Below are positions 38,101-50,359 of a DNA stretch of 64,000 bases, piece by piece (the first letter of the stretch is position 1; each line of letters opens with the position of its first letter). Source of the DNA: Opitutales bacterium. Its GTDB lineage: Bacteria; Verrucomicrobiota; Verrucomicrobiia; Opitutales; Coraliomargaritaceae. Position numbers and translations under genes: made by a program. The DNA lies in assembly GCA_018607135.1 (NCBI GenBank), contig JABBCA010000095.1, forward strand, positions 1 through 64,000, in the 5' to 3' direction. Under the pieces are notes generated by a model. That model saw nothing but the letters and a program-made list of their open reading frames with translations. It ran no database searches and was not told the DNA's origin.

Positions 38101-38191
38101 CTCCGAGTCGACTGCGCCACAAAACGCGCAACAATTCGAGGCGTTCTTGACCATCCGCAAGTGAAGCTACTTTGGAATCTATTTTAGACAT
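35144..38191 (-). CDS. Fused 2-oxoacid dehydrogenase E1-alpha/E1-beta/E2
   Basis: One 1015-residue chain carries three normally separate parts. Residues about 1-300 are E1-alpha, with the ThDP region [14 protein letters not shown] and [10 protein letters not shown]. Residues about 340-660 are E1-beta ([32 protein letters not shown]). A lipoyl domain follows at about 703-780 (lipoyl Lys743 in VETDKAVF), and an E2 acyltransferase-like core from about 815 to the end. I see no E3/E1-binding domain between the last two. The E2 catalytic motif, normally HxxxDG, reads HRWING (His990, Asn994). The E1 parts look like the branched-chain or acetoin group, but substrate is undetermined. No E3 gene is in the window. 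Confidence 0.88.
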   Translation of the reverse strand: MSKIDSKVASLADGQERLELLRVLWRSRLGDLREQSLIRQGKGWFHISGMGHEALAAIAIHLQPGDYTFPYYRDRAFCVQRGLSDYDLAMAFYAKRDSSSGGRQLTGHFSDRKLNIWSHPSPVGVHLLPACGAAWGMQLDGKQNVVYASLGEASARQGDFFEAVCFAKERKLPVVFVVEDNRIAISTSTIRTNPIALGVLDKSEWIRVDGSDVDAVAAAGEAAVAHARSGHGPAFIWCDVERFSNHSSADDQRMYRAADELESMHDRDPIAVYQRKLIEEGVLTDESAVALEEGIREEVREAYRLASTTEDPRAEESALHLTGDTVAAPSLPKIEFGDSCRILDAVNKTFHAAMDRIDDVVFFGEDIADPKGGVFNLTKGLSTKDPSRAVNSPLAESTIMGVSVGLASYGKRPCFEIQFVDFIYPGWNQLVSNMATLRWRSFGHWKCPLVIYAPCGGYLPGGALWHSQAGEASFARVPGIRVAIPSTPSDAAGLFWTALHGEDPTIILLPKHLMWAELPVPESVEPVPLGEARIVRKGELLTLVTWGNCVELVEETFDAMDTQLDIELIDLRSIAPWDRDTIADSIRKTGRLIIVQEDNISASVGQMIVAEMCSQRCVLEALKAPPVIVSKEDVHVGFNPIYEYAALPDTARIQAALDYLLSNTLEASLKLDPVGDLSVTPLETTTEDVMIAPDRAPAESATKTITVPILGEGIRVARVVSVLKEVGDAVKADDPLCEVETDKAVFPIECDEDGILEEWKISEDDEVSVGQDLVVLRLSELAPPKAALATATGPIAYDTLKRTGGLSSEAVKQLQGIVPATIDMTCRWEAVRDARLRSKKTPGGTLSTATMTAWAVAQAMKKHERFASVVRGNDLNYDPNRIDLGVAVALQGDELETAVVKDVHKLEWDGFEEVFNESLKRTRHGEVDSKNRVSLSISSMAAYNVRSAIPIVVPPSIATLFIGAPYLLPDPKSKGGDTMEVISLVLTFDHRWINGVGAASFLSDVRKGIERFDLV

Positions 38192-38479
38192 CTATTATAA
38201 GCGCTGCAGGACTAAGCAGGTTTTGTTTACGGTTAAGTTACACTAAAAGTGCGCAACCAAAGGCAAGCAAGTATGAATAGAAAGATCTATAAAGTAAGAG
38301 ACCCGGACGCCTACCAAACGTCCGAGTCTAACTACTACCTCTATACTACCAAAGGTGTGTTTATACCTAGTCGATAAGTTAAGCTGATCAATTATTATTT
38401 TAAAGTAAGCAATACTAATGAATATTGCTAATCGACTAGACAAGTTAAGCTTAAACGAAGTGAAACCCGCGGTAAGCCC
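38192..38479. other. 288-bp spacer with direct repeat and hairpin
   Basis: This lies between the FIST gene and the E1-E2 fusion, both on the minus strand, so it should hold the fusion gene's promoter. I see a terminator-like hairpin (38299-38329), a direct repeat AAGTTAAGCT at about 38376 and 38442, and between the copies GCAATA-N8-TATTGC (38408-38427). No clear -35/-10 pair stands out. Confidence 0.4.
38299..38329 (-). terminator. Hairpin downstream of the FIST gene
   Basis: AGACCCGGACG and CGTCCGAGTCT form an 11-position stem with one mismatch around a 9-nt loop. On the minus strand it lies about 150 bp past the FIST stop and is followed by a moderately T-rich stretch, so it is a plausible late terminator. 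Confidence 0.45.
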
Positions 38480-39682
38480 CTAGACCCCAACGAAGAGCCC
38501 TAAAGTGGCCGCGTATCCGTGTAGCAAGGTTCGCCCATCCACTGTTGCAAACTCTCCGTTACAGAAAACTCCACCGACATTGAGTCCAGGAATGATATCA
38601 CGAATCACACTGACATCATGATCTGGCACTCCAAATAGAGAGGACCCTCGCCCAATGCAATCGCACAGACAGGCGCCATACACAGAGCGACCCTTGAGCT
38701 GAATGACCCGGTCACGAAGCATCGCTTCAAAATCTAAAGATGCAGTGTTTCCGTCACGTATTTGAAACTGAAGATTCTGTCCAACACGCAAGGGGGTGGC
38801 AATCGCCACCGCTCCTGTTTTTGGGTCAATACCTGCTAAATTACGCACAAGAAAGTCTCCCCGCTCAAAATCCTGTTTATACTCATCCAGCACGAGACCG
38901 ATAAAAATGTTACCGCGGGCGAGCTGCTGTTCCTTCTGGGACATTGCTTCCAGCGTATCCCGTAACACTTCAAGAATCGGGCGATTCCCAATTTGATGAA
39001 TTACATTATGGTCGGCATGCGTGACCGTCCAAGGTGATCCGACGGGTCGACAGCCTTGCGACACGACTGGCTCAATAGTCACTTCACCCGAAAGCGACAA
39101 GGCAACCGCACCCTCATTGTATTCATCGCCATTCGCGTATAAGGCGGCACGACCGTCCGCATAGACACCGCAAGCAAAACCACCAATCGTCACTCTCCCC
39201 CCAGTGGCCTTATCCCAATCTGCGAGCCACGATTCGTTAGTAAAACTTTCTGAAGAAGCAAAAAGCATCCATGAGTTCGCAGAATGAGCTTGGCCTTGAA
39301 TCAACTGACTTAAGCCCTCAGCGATGCGCTCCCCCTCAAACAAATGAGTCGGCAAATGCACCACCTCCGCTTTAGTATTTGGAAGATAATACAAAGAAAT
39401 ACCAAAGCCGCCTTCGCTCTCAAATTCGTGCGCATTAGCGATTAGGCCGCCCCCCGAACAACCAATCATCACTGGGACACGCGCATAGATACGCACAATT
39501 TCGAGAATTTCCCTCGCATGAGCCAATGCATCTGCCGCACAAAAGAGCACACCAAATGCAGGAGCTTCGCCATGCACTTCAGTCTGCTCTTTAGACCAAG
39601 CTTCGACCAGAACCTCACTGAAAGGCAGGTTAAAATGATGAGCTACGCAGTGTTTAGAAGCAACGGCCATGAATAAATGCAA
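38480..39682 (-). CDS. FIST domain sensory protein
   Basis: A 400-residue protein with FIST N and FIST C domains, a proposed small-ligand (perhaps amino-acid) sensing module. The N half contains VMIGCSGGGLIANAHEFE, the usual Gly/Cys-rich turn. The C half contains FIGLVLDEYKQDFERGDFLVRNLAGIDPKTGAVAIATPLRVGQNLQFQIRD, highly typical of FIST_C. It has no signal peptide or output domain, so it acts with a partner. A hybrid histidine kinase gene starts 280 bp away in the opposite direction and could be that partner, but this is inference. Confidence 0.85.
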   Translation of the reverse strand: MHLFMAVASKHCVAHHFNLPFSEVLVEAWSKEQTEVHGEAPAFGVLFCAADALAHAREILEIVRIYARVPVMIGCSGGGLIANAHEFESEGGFGISLYYLPNTKAEVVHLPTHLFEGERIAEGLSQLIQGQAHSANSWMLFASSESFTNESWLADWDKATGGRVTIGGFACGVYADGRAALYANGDEYNEGAVALSLSGEVTIEPVVSQGCRPVGSPWTVTHADHNVIHQIGNRPILEVLRDTLEAMSQKEQQLARGNIFIGLVLDEYKQDFERGDFLVRNLAGIDPKTGAVAIATPLRVGQNLQFQIRDGNTASLDFEAMLRDRVIQLKGRSVYGACLCDCIGRGSSLFGVPDHDVSVIRDIIPGLNVGGVFCNGEFATVDGRTLLHGYAATLGLFVGV

Positions 39683-39963
39683 CCGAAATGGAAGATGGTC
39701 TATACCATAAGCGATTCGTCATTTATGGCGAATCTATTCTCAGATAAATGTGAACACTTTTCATTATGGTGGAAGCGTTGCTGACATATTCAGACACATT
39801 GGTAGTAAGTCAAAGCAGTCTAGGCTCTACGCATCATTATATATTTGAATCCAATTTGTTTCAAAAACTCCTAGGAAACAGTGTCTAAGCAATTGCAAAT
39901 AGTGGTTAAATTGCTTGATATGGAGTTGATTAGTTGGTCGAGATATCGCTTGATGAAGTCACC

Positions 39964-42264
<2,301 letters not shown>

Positions 42265-42273
42265 CCCGCAAGC

Positions 42274-43767
42274 ATGCCTAAAGATTTCATACTCGCGCTC
42301 GATCAAGGAACCACCAGTTCCAGGGCGATACTGTTTGATGCCTCGGGTCATCTCGTAGATATCACACAGAAAGAGTTTGAGCAGCATTTCCCGAAAAACG
42401 CTTGGGTAGAACACGACGCAAACGAGATTTGGAAGACGCAGTATTCAGTCGCACGGGAAGTGCTACAGAAAAACCGACTCGAACCGAAGCAAATCAAAGC
42501 CATAGGCATCACCAACCAAAGAGAGACTACAGTCCTTTGGGATCGGAAAACGAGCGAGCCCATACATCATGCAATCGTATGGCAAGACCGCCGCACCGCA
42601 TCGACCTGCAAACAACTTCGAGAAGACGGGCATGCGGAGGCTTTCCAACAAAAGACTGGGCTGCGAGTAGACCCCTACTTCTCAGGAACTAAAGTTAAAT
42701 GGCTGCTCGACACCGTTCCTAAAGCTAGAGAACGAGCAGAGCGCGGTGAACTCGCATTCGGCACTATAGACTGCTGGTTACTTTGGAAATTAACCAATGG
42801 ACACACACATGCCACCGACGTGACCAACGCGAGTCGCACCTTACTATTTAACATCAATGACGGGCGCTGGGATACGGACATTCTTGAAATATTAGATATT
42901 CCAGAGAGCATTCTCCCAGAGGTAAAACCCTCAAGTGGACATTTCGCAGACTGCTTCGTGGAGGCACTTAAAGGCATCCCCGTCTCAGGAATTGCTGGCG
43001 ATCAACAAGCTGCATTGTTTGGACAAGCGTGCTTTGACCACCACAAAGCGAAGAATACCTACGGCACGGGTTGCTTTCTCCTAAGACAAACTGAAAATGG
43101 TGCACTCATTTCTCAGCACGACCTACTCACGACCCTAGCGTGCAGCACCGACTCTACATTCAAATATGCAATCGAAGGAAGTGTCTTTACTGGAGGCTCA
43201 GTGATTCAATGGTTACGAGATGGTCTAGGCATAATCGAGAGTGCAGCGGAGAGCGAAGCACTCGCTCAGTCTGTCAGCGACAACGGCGGTGCTTACTTAG
43301 TCCCAGCGTTCACGGGTCTAGGAGCCCCCCACTGGGACCCACATGCCAGGGGCACACTTTGTGGAATCACAAGAGGGACATCTGCGGCACACGTCACACG
43401 GGCGGCGCTAGAAAGCATCGCCTTTCAATCTAGAGACTTACTAGAAGCAATCAATGCTGATTTCAATGATACCATTGAAGAGCTCCGCGTAGATGGAGGC
43501 GCAGCTAAAAACAACTTCCTCATGCAATTCCAATCCGATCTTATGCAAGTTCCAGTCGTCCGTCCGCAGATCACTGAAACGACAGCATTGGGTGCTGCTT
43601 ACCTTGCAGGTCTGGCCGTCGGTTATTGGTCCGACCGAGATACTCTAGCCAAAAACTGGGCCGTGGATAAGGTCTTTGAGCCTGCCATTAGTAAAGATGC
43701 CGCCGACGCACAAATTGCACGATGGCGGCAGGCCCTAGAAAGATCTAAGGAATGGGCGACAGACTAA
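42274..43767 (+). CDS. glpK: Glycerol kinase
   Basis: GlpK phosphorylates glycerol to glycerol 3-phosphate. The 497-residue length and motifs of the FGGY family are intact: [16 protein letters not shown] at the N-terminus, [15 protein letters not shown], the catalytic-Asp region [25 protein letters not shown] in the form NTYGTGCF, and [13 protein letters not shown]. No glycerol transporter or dehydrogenase lies near. It follows the hybrid kinase by 9 bp, so it is probably on the same transcript. It ends with a 4-bp overlap on the convergent thioredoxin gene. Confidence 0.97.
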   Translation: MPKDFILALDQGTTSSRAILFDASGHLVDITQKEFEQHFPKNAWVEHDANEIWKTQYSVAREVLQKNRLEPKQIKAIGITNQRETTVLWDRKTSEPIHHAIVWQDRRTASTCKQLREDGHAEAFQQKTGLRVDPYFSGTKVKWLLDTVPKARERAERGELAFGTIDCWLLWKLTNGHTHATDVTNASRTLLFNINDGRWDTDILEILDIPESILPEVKPSSGHFADCFVEALKGIPVSGIAGDQQAALFGQACFDHHKAKNTYGTGCFLLRQTENGALISQHDLLTTLACSTDSTFKYAIEGSVFTGGSVIQWLRDGLGIIESAAESEALAQSVSDNGGAYLVPAFTGLGAPHWDPHARGTLCGITRGTSAAHVTRAALESIAFQSRDLLEAINADFNDTIEELRVDGGAAKNNFLMQFQSDLMQVPVVRPQITETTALGAAYLAGLAVGYWSDRDTLAKNWAVDKVFEPAISKDAADAQIARWRQALERSKEWATD

Positions 43768-44216
43768 ATCTTAGCGACGATCTCTTTGATATGCTCTACA
43801 TAAGCTGCGGCACCCCCGCGCTGGTAGCCAGTCTTTTCAACCAATTCGCCTTCGGGAGAGAGAATCAGAATAGTCGGAAAGCCACGTATTCCATATTTTT
43901 CGGCGAGCGCCTCATTTTGTTCTGCGACGCCAGCAGGAAGCGAAGAGGAATCGCGAGGAAAATCTAGCTCTACCAAAATTAGCGAGTCGTTGGCATAGGC
44001 CTTAAACTCGTCTTGGCTAAAAACCTCTTTATCGAGCTTAATGCACCATCCGCACCAGTCGGACCCAGTAAAATCAAGTAGCAAGGGCTTGTTTTCTGAA
44101 GCGGCTTTGGCTTTTGCGGCTTCAAAGTCAGTCATCCAGCCTTCACCGGCAGACAAAGAACTAGCGAGAGTAATGAACAACAAAGATACGATGGAAGAGA
44201 GTTTGATTAAGGTCAT
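43764..44216 (-). CDS. Secreted thioredoxin-fold protein
   Basis: A 150-residue protein with a signal peptide ([23 protein letters not shown]) and one thioredoxin domain. The redox pair is Cys55/Cys58 in [10 protein letters not shown], like the C-terminal domain of DsbD and the thioredoxin_7 group. The cis-proline is in [11 protein letters not shown]. It probably works in the periplasm as a disulfide reductase or isomerase. It overlaps glpK by 4 bp tail to tail. Confidence 0.88.
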   Translation of the reverse strand: MTLIKLSSIVSLLFITLASSLSAGEGWMTDFEAAKAKAASENKPLLLDFTGSDWCGWCIKLDKEVFSQDEFKAYANDSLILVELDFPRDSSSLPAGVAEQNEALAEKYGIRGFPTILILSPEGELVEKTGYQRGGAAAYVEHIKEIVAKI

Positions 44217-44335
44217 GATTTTGAAACGTTTAGATTAGAATTAATGGTAGGATACACTTATTTGCCATTTATTCCAGACTTGCTTAATAATTTAGTCTGC
44301 CAACAAGCGACAAACGTTCCCACATGTTTTAGTCA

Positions 44336-44800
44336 CTAAAAGTTTCGCGCTTTTGTATCGACGACAAGTGTCACTGGCCCGTCATTGACGACGTCAATTT
44401 GCATATTCTCTCCAAAACGCCCTTGGGCCACCTGCTGCCCAAGGGCCTCACTCAGTTCCATGCAAAAAGCTTCATATAAGGGCACTGCCAGTTCCGAAAG
44501 GGCGGCCCGATTGAAGGAAGGTCGATTGCCCTTTCTCAAATTACCAAACAAAGTAAATTGGCTGATCACCATCGCTCCAGCATGCACATCGACCAACGAG
44601 CAATTCATGCGCCCCGTTTCATCTTCAAAAATTCTTAATTTTGCAATCCGACGAACCAACCAAGTGAGATCGTGCTCACTATCGTCATGCCCTATACCTA
44701 GAAAAATCAAAACTCCGCCAGCCGCCGAATCCATCACGCCAACCACCTCTCCAGCTACTGAAACGCTCGCGCACTTCACCCGTTGTATCACTGCCCTCAT
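44336..44800 (-). CDS. dtd: D-aminoacyl-tRNA deacylase
   Basis: Dtd removes D-amino acids (and glycine from tRNA-Ala) mischarged on tRNA. The 154-residue length is standard. N-terminal [15 protein letters not shown], the active-site SQFTLFGN, and the C-terminal [11 protein letters not shown] (cross-subunit Gly-cisPro region) are all present. An insertion of a few residues is seen before the C-terminal motif ([17 protein letters not shown]). It is monocistronic. Confidence 0.95.
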   Translation of the reverse strand: MRAVIQRVKCASVSVAGEVVGVMDSAAGGVLIFLGIGHDDSEHDLTWLVRRIAKLRIFEDETGRMNCSLVDVHAGAMVISQFTLFGNLRKGNRPSFNRAALSELAVPLYEAFCMELSEALGQQVAQGRFGENMQIDVVNDGPVTLVVDTKARNF

Positions 44801-45046
44801 AAGTTCCTCTAGAGCATTGCATATTAGCTAAAAGGCCAGTCGTTTTTTGAGCCAGACAAACAACAGGCTTGGAGCCATTGCCCGAAGAAAGATACACTTT
44901 AGGCCAAGCGTAAACGCTTTGGACGCATGAATACTGTAGATTCAATGCCTACATGATCTCATAAAAAATGATTACATACTTTTGGAAGAGATACTCACAA
45001 GTATAGTTGCTTTCCATGTCTTTAACTGTTCTGTTATTGAACAAAT
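44801..45046. other. Spacer between divergent dtd and PAS-SpoIIE genes
   Basis: This 246-bp gap must hold promoters for both genes. I see no repeat, hairpin or convincing promoter pair in it. The 86-residue minus-strand ORF here (44685-44945) runs through dtd in another frame and is not supported. Confidence 0.3.
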
Positions 45047-46261
45047 ATGAAGAAGCCGACCCCAGCTGTTGATGATGACAGCGGACTGCTACTGAAAGCA
45101 TCCGCCAAGCGTCTCTTTGAGACCATCATGGAGCAGACGGCTGACAGGATTTACATCAAAGATCGAAAGAGTCGATTTGTGGCTGCCAGCAAGGCGCTCG
45201 CTGAAATGCACGGCATGAAAGATAGGCATGAACTTGAGGGCCTCTCCGACTTCGACTTGTTTTCCATTGAGCACGCCCAGCAAGCTTACGATGATGAACA
45301 ACAAATTATCAATTCAGGCAAGCCACTGATTAATATTATTGAAAAAGAGACTTGGGAGGATGGCTCCATAACTTGGGTTTCCTCAAGCAAAGCACCTCTA
45401 TATTTACAATCTGGGAAACTAGTGGGAATTATGGGCATCTCACGAGATGTAACCGCAGAACGACTTGCTCAAGCACGAATGGCACAAAGTGAGCAGCGCC
45501 TGCGTGAGCAAAACGATATCATGCGCTCCGATTACGAAAGTGCGAAAAAGGTGCAAAGCGTCATGATCCCCGGCCGTGTGCCTCACATCAACAACGTCGA
45601 TATCGCTTATCTATGGAAGCCGATGACCTCTGTAGGTGGTGACATGATCAACTTTCCACGCAATCCAAGTAATTGCTTACTCTTTTTCTTAGGCGATGTT
45701 TGTGGCCATGGAGTCACTGCGGCATTTTACACCGTTCTGCTAAAATATCTAACTGCGCATAGCGCAGAGGTTTACAACGACAACCCACAAGAGTTTCTCA
45801 ACTCGGTGAATCAAGAGGTCACTGGACGTATCAACAGAGGGTTTGTCACCGGCTTAGCAGGGCACTTTGGAGCCCGCCAAAAAGATGGATCGCGTCGCCT
45901 CATTTTGTCCCACGCTGGACACCGTCAAGTTTTGGTGTATCGAAAAGCTGAGCACAAAATAGAACTCGTCGAGCTGCCAGTTGGCACAGTCATGGGGTTT
46001 CCGGGAGTAGGTGCAGCCAATTCGAAAAGTATTGAGCTTCGCCCAGGAGACCGTTTTTACGCATTTACCGATGGAATTGTAGAGGCGTCAGCTCCGAATG
46101 AAGAAGAATTCGGCATGAAACGTGTGATTCAAACATTAACAAAAGTATCCACCTTACCAATACAGAAATCACTCGATTCAATTTACAAGACCGTTTCCGA
46201 TTTTACGCAAGTTCCCGATCAGCAAGATGATATCACCATCATCGGATTTGAAGTAAGCTAA
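45047..46261 (+). CDS. PAS-domain SpoIIE/RsbU-type PP2C phosphatase
   Basis: A 404-residue protein with one PAS domain (about 22-140; [24 protein letters not shown], ending [12 protein letters not shown]). A short coiled coil follows, then a SpoIIE/PP2C catalytic domain (about 180-404). Metal-binding residues are present in [41 protein letters not shown] and the final QQDDITII. Such enzymes dephosphorylate anti-sigma antagonists (partner switching) or other phosphoproteins. No STAS or HPK anti-sigma gene lies adjacent, so the substrate is unknown. Confidence 0.9.
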   Translation: MKKPTPAVDDDSGLLLKASAKRLFETIMEQTADRIYIKDRKSRFVAASKALAEMHGMKDRHELEGLSDFDLFSIEHAQQAYDDEQQIINSGKPLINIIEKETWEDGSITWVSSSKAPLYLQSGKLVGIMGISRDVTAERLAQARMAQSEQRLREQNDIMRSDYESAKKVQSVMIPGRVPHINNVDIAYLWKPMTSVGGDMINFPRNPSNCLLFFLGDVCGHGVTAAFYTVLLKYLTAHSAEVYNDNPQEFLNSVNQEVTGRINRGFVTGLAGHFGARQKDGSRRLILSHAGHRQVLVYRKAEHKIELVELPVGTVMGFPGVGAANSKSIELRPGDRFYAFTDGIVEASAPNEEEFGMKRVIQTLTKVSTLPIQKSLDSIYKTVSDFTQVPDQQDDITIIGFEVS

Positions 46262-46313
46262 TCGCTCAACTCGATTCGAATACAGAATGAGCGTCGAGCA
46301 TGGATCGCTCCCC

Positions 46314-47063
46314 CTAGCGTTGCGCAAATTGATCGACCACACTCAAAATGTATGCCGCCGCCGTCTCGGAACGTAAGACATTCGCACCGAGACGCACTGA
46401 TCTAAAGCCACATTTTTTTAATTCAGCATATTCCAGCGGTGTAAAATCGCCTTCAGGACCAACAGCCACGACTACCGATCCCACAGAACCGACGCTTCTT
46501 AAAACATCCAACAACGGCTGGCTCCCCGCTTCCAAACTAGCGACAACCCTCAAGCAACCGTCCTCAGGTTCATTTTCTTTCAACCAATTAGAGAGATACA
46601 TAGGGTCATTCAGACACGGCAGATAGCTGAGCCCGCATTGCTTGCAGGACTCGATCATGGTTAAGCGCCATTTTTCCACTTTTGTAGAAAGACGTTCACC
46701 TTTAATCTGCACGTCACCTTGATCGGTGAACACTGGTTGCACAAGCGCGACGCCAATCTCCGTAGCCATACGCAGTATCAAGTCCATGGTCTTCCCTTTT
46801 GGGACCGATTGCATAAGCGTCACTCGCAGCCTTTCACGCGAAGTATCCAGCACTTCTTGGACCGCTATTTTTACTGCCTTAGCATCTGCAATTTCAATTT
46901 CCCCTAAATAACGTTTACCTAAACCATCCAATACCTCCACAGAGTCTCCAATCTTAGCTCGGAAAACTCGGACTAAGTGATGGCTTTCCCTCGCGTCAAG
47001 GAACACGAAGCCATCACCAACAGTCGCTTCTGGAAATAAATAAGATCGATATTTTGCCATCAC
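46314..47063 (-). CDS. rsmE: 16S rRNA (uracil1498-N3)-methyltransferase
   Basis: RsmE is a SPOUT methyltransferase for U1498 of 16S rRNA. The 249 residues include the N-terminal PUA-like part ([22 protein letters not shown]). The knotted SAM domain follows with [45 protein letters not shown] and the terminal [19 protein letters not shown]. All are diagnostic. It is followed by a 200-bp gap without notable features and then polX on the same strand upstream. Confidence 0.96.
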   Translation of the reverse strand: MMAKYRSYLFPEATVGDGFVFLDARESHHLVRVFRAKIGDSVEVLDGLGKRYLGEIEIADAKAVKIAVQEVLDTSRERLRVTLMQSVPKGKTMDLILRMATEIGVALVQPVFTDQGDVQIKGERLSTKVEKWRLTMIESCKQCGLSYLPCLNDPMYLSNWLKENEPEDGCLRVVASLEAGSQPLLDVLRSVGSVGSVVVAVGPEGDFTPLEYAELKKCGFRSVRLGANVLRSETAAAYILSVVDQFAQR

Positions 47064-47266
47064 TTTCTCCTTTCTCTCAACTTGAAGCGTTCGAAGGTAA
47101 TTGGCTATTTAAAACTCAACAATCGGCCCAGTCCTTTGCATTACATCGTGCAAAAAAACGAGTAGACCGTGCTCAATCACGCAACTTTGAAGTCGGTTAA
47201 CATCGATGGCTGCGGATATTTTCGAAGCAATTCAGGAGTAGTATGCAACGCCCCTGAAAGGCAACA

Positions 47267-49021
47267 CTATCTACGCTCAGCAAACCACTGAGCAACCCCC
47301 GCGCAATCGCGTGTGTTCAATACTGCTTCTGGCACAAGCCAGCCTTTGCGTGCGATATTCACTCCAGCTAGATAGAACTCAAGGCTTTGGGTATTATGTG
47401 CGTCAGGATTAATTGCACACATTAAACCACGCTCCGCCGCCCCGCGCCAAAGGCGCCAGTCCATATCTAAACGATGTGGATTGGCATTGATTTCAATAAT
47501 CACCCGATTAGCAATGGCCGCATCAATGATCTTTTGCAGGTCTATTTTGTAGGGCTCTCGACGCAGTAAAATGCGGCCCGTTGGGTGCCCCAGCATCATG
47601 GTCGCTGGATGCTCAATAGCCCGTATCACCCGCGCAGTCATTTCCTGTTCTGATTGACTGAAAGAAGAGTGCACTGACATGACTGCGTAGTCCAAAGCCT
47701 CCAATGTAGAATCCTCTAAATCTAAAGAACCATCGGGCAAGATATCACATTCGATCCCGCTAAAAATATGCACCGATGATTCACCAGACTCATTAAACGC
47801 TCGAATCGCATCAACCATCTTGAGCACACGTTCGTCGCTTAGGCCATTCGCTTGAAAACTCGCCTTGGAATGATCGGCCAGTCCTAAGTAATCAAAGCCC
47901 AGCGCTTCCGCAGCTGCAGCCATTTCCTCAATCGTCGCTCGACCGTCCGATGCCGTGGTATGATTATGAAACACCCCGCGAATATCGCTCGGCTCAATCA
48001 AACTCGGCAATTTACCAGACTCGGCTGCCTCAATTTCAGCAAGGCCTTCGCGTAACTCGGGAGCAATCTCCTCTAATCCAAAAAACTCAAAAAGCTGCTT
48101 CTCAGAAGTAATCCCATGGCCTTGAATCTCAACCTCACTTCCGTCTTTGAGCTCCTCACTCCTCACTTCTTTAAGCCCCCACTCACTCAAGCTATAGCCT
48201 TTCGCCAAAGCACGCTGACGCATTGCGACGTTGTGATCTTTCGATCCCGTAAAGTGATGCAGCGCGAAGGGGAACTGATCTGCAGGCACCACACGTAAGT
48301 CGGCTTGCAAGCCACCCTCAAATCGCACGCTCGACTTGGTCTGCCCATGCGCAGTCACTTCAACCACTCCAACTTGCGTAACAAACCAATCCATAATCGG
48401 CTGCGCATCTGACGATGCGGCAATAAAATCCAAATCACCCACTGTCTCACGCAAGCGCCTCAAGCTCCCGGCAGCTTCAGCACACTCCACCTCCGGCAAC
48501 GAACGAAGACCTTCTAGAATGGGCTCTGCAACCGCACGAGCAGTCCACCAATGGTGCCGTTTAGCATACGCCTCACGATTGGCAATCCCGCTTAAAATCT
48601 TATCTTCAGACTTCTTGCCAAAGCCTTTTATCGCAGCCACTTCACCTGCTTCACAAGCCGCCCTTAACGCATCAATGCTTTCAACACCAAGCGCATCGTA
48701 AATCTTCTTCACCTTCTTACCTCCGAGTCCCGGAATCTCCAACATCTCAATCAAGCCAGGCGCAATCGAATCGCGAAGGTCGGTGTAATACTCCAGCTCT
48801 CCAGTGGTATAAAGCGTTTCAATTTTATCCACCAAGGCCGAACCAATGCCTTTTACCGAGCCAAGCTCTCCAGCATCTATGATGGCTCCAAGGTCCTCCT
48901 CCATCGTCTCAAGGACTCGAGCGCCTGTCGCATAAGCACGAATTTTAAATGGATTATCGCCCTTCAATTCTAAGAGGACTACGATCTCTTCTAAAATATC
49001 TATTATATCTGCTTTGTTCAT
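47267..49021 (-). CDS. polX: DNA polymerase/3'-5' exonuclease PolX
   Basis: A family X polymerase for gap filling in repair, fused to a PHP exonuclease. The N-terminal helix-hairpin-helix part ([37 protein letters not shown]) leads to the nucleotidyltransferase core ([20 protein letters not shown], then LQADLRVV). The C-terminal PHP domain from about residue 345 has its metal motifs intact ([42 protein letters not shown]). The linker region EVRSEEL (48149-48172) is encoded by three copies of a heptamer repeat, a likely in-frame insertion. Confidence 0.95.
   Translation of the reverse strand: MNKADIIDILEEIVVLLELKGDNPFKIRAYATGARVLETMEEDLGAIIDAGELGSVKGIGSALVDKIETLYTTGELEYYTDLRDSIAPGLIEMLEIPGLGGKKVKKIYDALGVESIDALRAACEAGEVAAIKGFGKKSEDKILSGIANREAYAKRHHWWTARAVAEPILEGLRSLPEVECAEAAGSLRRLRETVGDLDFIAASSDAQPIMDWFVTQVGVVEVTAHGQTKSSVRFEGGLQADLRVVPADQFPFALHHFTGSKDHNVAMRQRALAKGYSLSEWGLKEVRSEELKDGSEVEIQGHGITSEKQLFEFFGLEEIAPELREGLAEIEAAESGKLPSLIEPSDIRGVFHNHTTASDGRATIEEMAAAAEALGFDYLGLADHSKASFQANGLSDERVLKMVDAIRAFNESGESSVHIFSGIECDILPDGSLDLEDSTLEALDYAVMSVHSSFSQSEQEMTARVIRAIEHPATMMLGHPTGRILLRREPYKIDLQKIIDAAIANRVIIEINANPHRLDMDWRLWRGAAERGLMCAINPDAHNTQSLEFYLAGVNIARKGWLVPEAVLNTRDCAGVAQWFAERR
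48131..48172. repeat. Heptamer repeat inside the polX coding region
   Basis: On the coding (minus) strand the sequence reads AAGAAGT, GAGGAGT, GAGGAGC: three 7-mers, 21 bp, hence in frame. They encode the core of EVRSEEL. A related GGAAGTGAGG follows 10 bp downstream. The unit resembles the intergenic heptamers near nrdR and ubiB. Confidence 0.6.
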
Positions 49022-49072
49022 ATCTGTTCAATAAATAGGACTCCTTAACAAAGAGTTGAAACACCACTAGCA

Positions 49073-50359
49073 TCATCCAAGAAGCTGATGAATCAACCCA
49101 TGATCCACTTTTCCTCGAGGATCCAAAGGCAATGAATCCACGCGTAACCACTGCTTCGGGATTTTATAATTTGCGAGGTGTGGTCTTACCCGTTCATACC
49201 AGTCCGACTGCAGTTCCTTTGCCTCTTCGCTCGTATAGAAAACCACAACTCGTTGCCCCCAATCAGGATCGGATACACCATAAACAAGCAACTCATCCAA
49301 ACCTAGAAACTCTCGAAGCACCGCCTCCACCTCCAAGGGATCGACTTTCTCCCCTCCTGTAATGATCAATCGATCCATACGCCCAGTCACATGCAACCTG
49401 CCTTCCGCATCCAAATACCCTTGATCACTCGTTAGGTAACCATGTGTTAGATCGGGACTCGGGCGGCCATGATATCCTTCGAAAAGCGCTGGGCTTTGAA
49501 TACGGATGGCTCCGTCAGACTCGATACTAAACGATGACAGGCCAACAGGCTTTGCGCCAATTTTTGGATTCACCCGAAAGTCCTCAGCGGAAATCGCGGC
49601 CACCATCGCAGCGGTCTCAGTCATCCCATAGACAGGGACAATCGGAAGCCCCCGTTTGCGCGCCTCATCTGCGACCGCCTCAGACAGCGGCCCGCCACCG
49701 ACGAAAATGGCCCGCGCTGCATTGAGCATTTCGCACTGACCCGAGTTCGCCAAAGCCCGTTGCAACTGAGTCGGCACATAAGAAAGGCAGTAACTCGCAA
49801 CAGCGTCTTCATCAAAACGAATACGACCGCTCGTAATAAAGGAGCGCAACAACTGCATCAGCCCACTAACATGATAAAGCGGGAGCACACAACAACTATC
49901 AATCACGCCTCCACCGAGGAACTCTTGAACGCCCCGGCATGCGGCCGCAAGCGACTCCCAAGTATGTGTCGCCAACTTTACGCCTCCGGTGCTACCACCT
50001 GTCGGAATCAGCACCCGACCCATCGGCAGGCGGGTGTTCTTCGACACACCATTATCGAGTTCCAAACCAAAACATAATTTCGGCGAAACCAGTCTGGCTA
50101 GCTCGGCACGTTCACGCGCACCCCACTTTGGATTGGCCAGAATCACTGGCACACCGAGGGACATTGCCGCAAAGAAGGCAGCTGAAAATTCAATGGGGTC
50201 GCATTCGGCAAGCAATACACCCCTCAAACGATCCGCAGCAGAAAGCATTTTGATGGTCTCGGCATATGCACATGCCTTCTCATAGAAATCACTACCAGAA
50301 ATCCCTACGATCCAATCACGCTCAAGCGCAACTAGCTGGACTGGTTGAGCGTCTTCCAT
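49073..50359 (-). CDS. menE: o-Succinylbenzoate-CoA ligase
   Basis: MenE activates o-succinylbenzoate to its CoA thioester in menaquinone synthesis. The 428-residue chain is an AMP-binding (ANL) enzyme: P-loop LIPTGGSTGGVKLA, VYGMTETAAM, HVTGRMDRLIITGGEKV, and the C-terminal catalytic Lys in DPRGKVDH. Substrate assignment rests on menC, whose end overlaps its start by 28 bp. It is somewhat shorter than many MenE proteins, with a brief N-terminal subdomain. Confidence 0.9.
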   Translation of the reverse strand: MEDAQPVQLVALERDWIVGISGSDFYEKACAYAETIKMLSAADRLRGVLLAECDPIEFSAAFFAAMSLGVPVILANPKWGARERAELARLVSPKLCFGLELDNGVSKNTRLPMGRVLIPTGGSTGGVKLATHTWESLAAACRGVQEFLGGGVIDSCCVLPLYHVSGLMQLLRSFITSGRIRFDEDAVASYCLSYVPTQLQRALANSGQCEMLNAARAIFVGGGPLSEAVADEARKRGLPIVPVYGMTETAAMVAAISAEDFRVNPKIGAKPVGLSSFSIESDGAIRIQSPALFEGYHGRPSPDLTHGYLTSDQGYLDAEGRLHVTGRMDRLIITGGEKVDPLEVEAVLREFLGLDELLVYGVSDPDWGQRVVVFYTSEEAKELQSDWYERVRPHLANYKIPKQWLRVDSLPLDPRGKVDHGLIHQLLG

